In this document: positions 63,405 through 64,000 of the stretch, piece by piece
How the letters are laid out: every line of letters begins with the position of its first letter
Numbering within the stretch: the first letter of the stretch is position 1
From: Aliidongia dinghuensis
GTDB lineage: Bacteria; Pseudomonadota; Alphaproteobacteria; ATCC43930; CGMCC-115725
Assembly: GCF_014643535.1 (NCBI RefSeq)
Contig: NZ_BMJQ01000014.1
Coordinates: 124,001-188,000, forward strand
Length of the DNA stretch: 64,000 bases
Direction of reading: 5' to 3'
Notes under the pieces: generated by a model
Databases searched by the model: none
What the model was told of the DNA's origin: nothing
The model's input: the letters and a program-made list of their open reading frames with translations, nothing else
Translations under genes and position numbers: made by a program

Positions 63405-64000
63405 CTACGCCCGGCCGTGCCCTCGGCCCAGCACGGTCATCAGCACCGGCTGGACGATGAGCGTGCAGACCAGCACGTAGATCAGCGACATCATCAGGAG
63501 CAGCCCCATGCTGGCCGTGCCGGCATGGTGCGACAGCGCCAGGCTGCCGAACGCCGTGCCGGTCGTGCCCGCGCTGAACGCGACGGCACGCGCCGTCGAT
63601 GTCTGCAGGAGCTCGACCGGCCCGTGGCCGGTGCGCCAGAGCATCACGAAATAAATGTCGAAGGCGACGCCGATGCCCATCAGCAGCGGCACGGCAATGA
63701 CGTTCGCATAATTGAAGGCGAGCCCGATCGCGACGCTGGTGCCGAGCGCATAGAGCCCGGCAAGCGCCAGCGGCACGACCACCAGCACCACGTCACGCAG
63801 CCTGCGCAGGATGAACGCAAGCGCCACGGTGATGGCGCACAGCGCCAGCAGCGAGGCGGTGCGGAATGCATTGCTCACCGTCTTGCCCGATTCGAGGATC
63901 GACACCGGTGCGCCGGTCGCCTCCGGCGCCAGCTTGCGAACGGCGGCGACGAAGGCCGCCATCTGCCGCTCGTCCTTCATGTCGCCCTTGGGGAAGACCG
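63405..64000 (-). CDS. hpnN: Hopanoid transporter HpnN (RND/MMPL), C-terminal part
   Basis: Partial; upstream codons lie past the window end (VFPKGDMKDER is read at the edge). At least five hydrophobic helices are visible, with ILESGKTVSNAFRTASLL, GIGVAFDIYFVMLWRTGHGP, FSAGTTGTAFGSLALSHHAG and SLIYVLVCTLIVQPVLMTVL, characteristic of the last third of HpnN, which exports hopanoids to the outer membrane. Convergent with hpnM. Confidence 0.9.
   Translation of the reverse strand, partial: VFPKGDMKDERQMAAFVAAVRKLAPEATGAPVSILESGKTVSNAFRTASLLALCAITVALAFILRRLRDVVLVVVPLALAGLYALGTSVAIGLAFNYANVIAVPLLMGIGVAFDIYFVMLWRTGHGPVELLQTSTARAVAFSAGTTGTAFGSLALSHHAGTASMGLLLMMSLIYVLVCTLIVQPVLMTVLGRGHGRA

Overview
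The window is 64 kb of high-GC, gene-dense chromosome from an alphaproteobacterium, most likely of the Rhodospirillales type. The clues are the divK-pleD cell-cycle pair, an EipB (DUF1849) periplasmic protein, a Rrf2-headed suf operon with sufU and sufT, a complete hpnACDEFG hopanoid cluster with hpnM/hpnN, and ppk-ppx. Genus cannot be fixed by eye. I found no rRNA, tRNA, CRISPR array, prophage or intact insertion sequence, so this looks like core chromosome with light local decay.

Layout, 1-20 kb: gatC-gatA (minus, gatA cut by the window edge); ruvX and a small glycosyltransferase; a small protein with a flagellar-rod-like tail; pyrB-pyrC-plsY; dprA-topA-rnr; a lipoprotein S41 protease; rpmG; divK-pleD (minus); a ROK sugar kinase; a YegD-type Hsp70.

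20-41 kb: a chemoreceptor; a VOC/DUF1089 pair divergent from a WYL regulator; two tandem secreted alpha/beta-hydrolase-like paralogues that lack the usual serine nucleophile; eipB; aspS; a DUF3667 membrane protein; bfd-bfr behind a strong Fur-box-like site; a dispersed palindromic repeat; rnd; a DUF898/M48 pair; ppk-ppx; a GST divergent from a lactate-permease-family gene; a lipoprotein with two retropepsin-like domains.

41-50 kb: decayed LysR and MFS fragments, then one minus-strand operon, Rrf2 regulator-sufB-sufC-sufD-sufS-sufU-sufT-DHA2 MFS, with an IscR-type operator in front. A secreted DUF2807 protein lies divergently.

50-64 kb is an isoprenoid/hopanoid block. hpnA, hpnC, hpnD, hpnE, shc (hpnF) and hpnG run on plus, almost all translationally coupled. 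PhzF-like and nitronate-monooxygenase-like genes follow on minus. Then ispH (minus) and dxs (plus) diverge, followed by hpnM (plus) and the C-terminal part of hpnN (minus, cut by the window end). DXS and IspH make the isoprenoid precursors, HpnD/C/E make squalene, Shc cyclises it, HpnG processes the adenosyl side chain, and HpnM/HpnN are placed in hopanoid transport to the outer membrane.

No wholly new multi-gene system is evident. The most unusual items are the nucleophile-less hydrolase pair, the degenerate dihydroorotase, the orphan flagellar-rod-like tail protein, and short tandem duplications that repeatedly span gene 3' ends and stop codons. No gap longer than 300 bases is empty; the largest non-coding interval (41192-41743) holds the pseudogene remnants.
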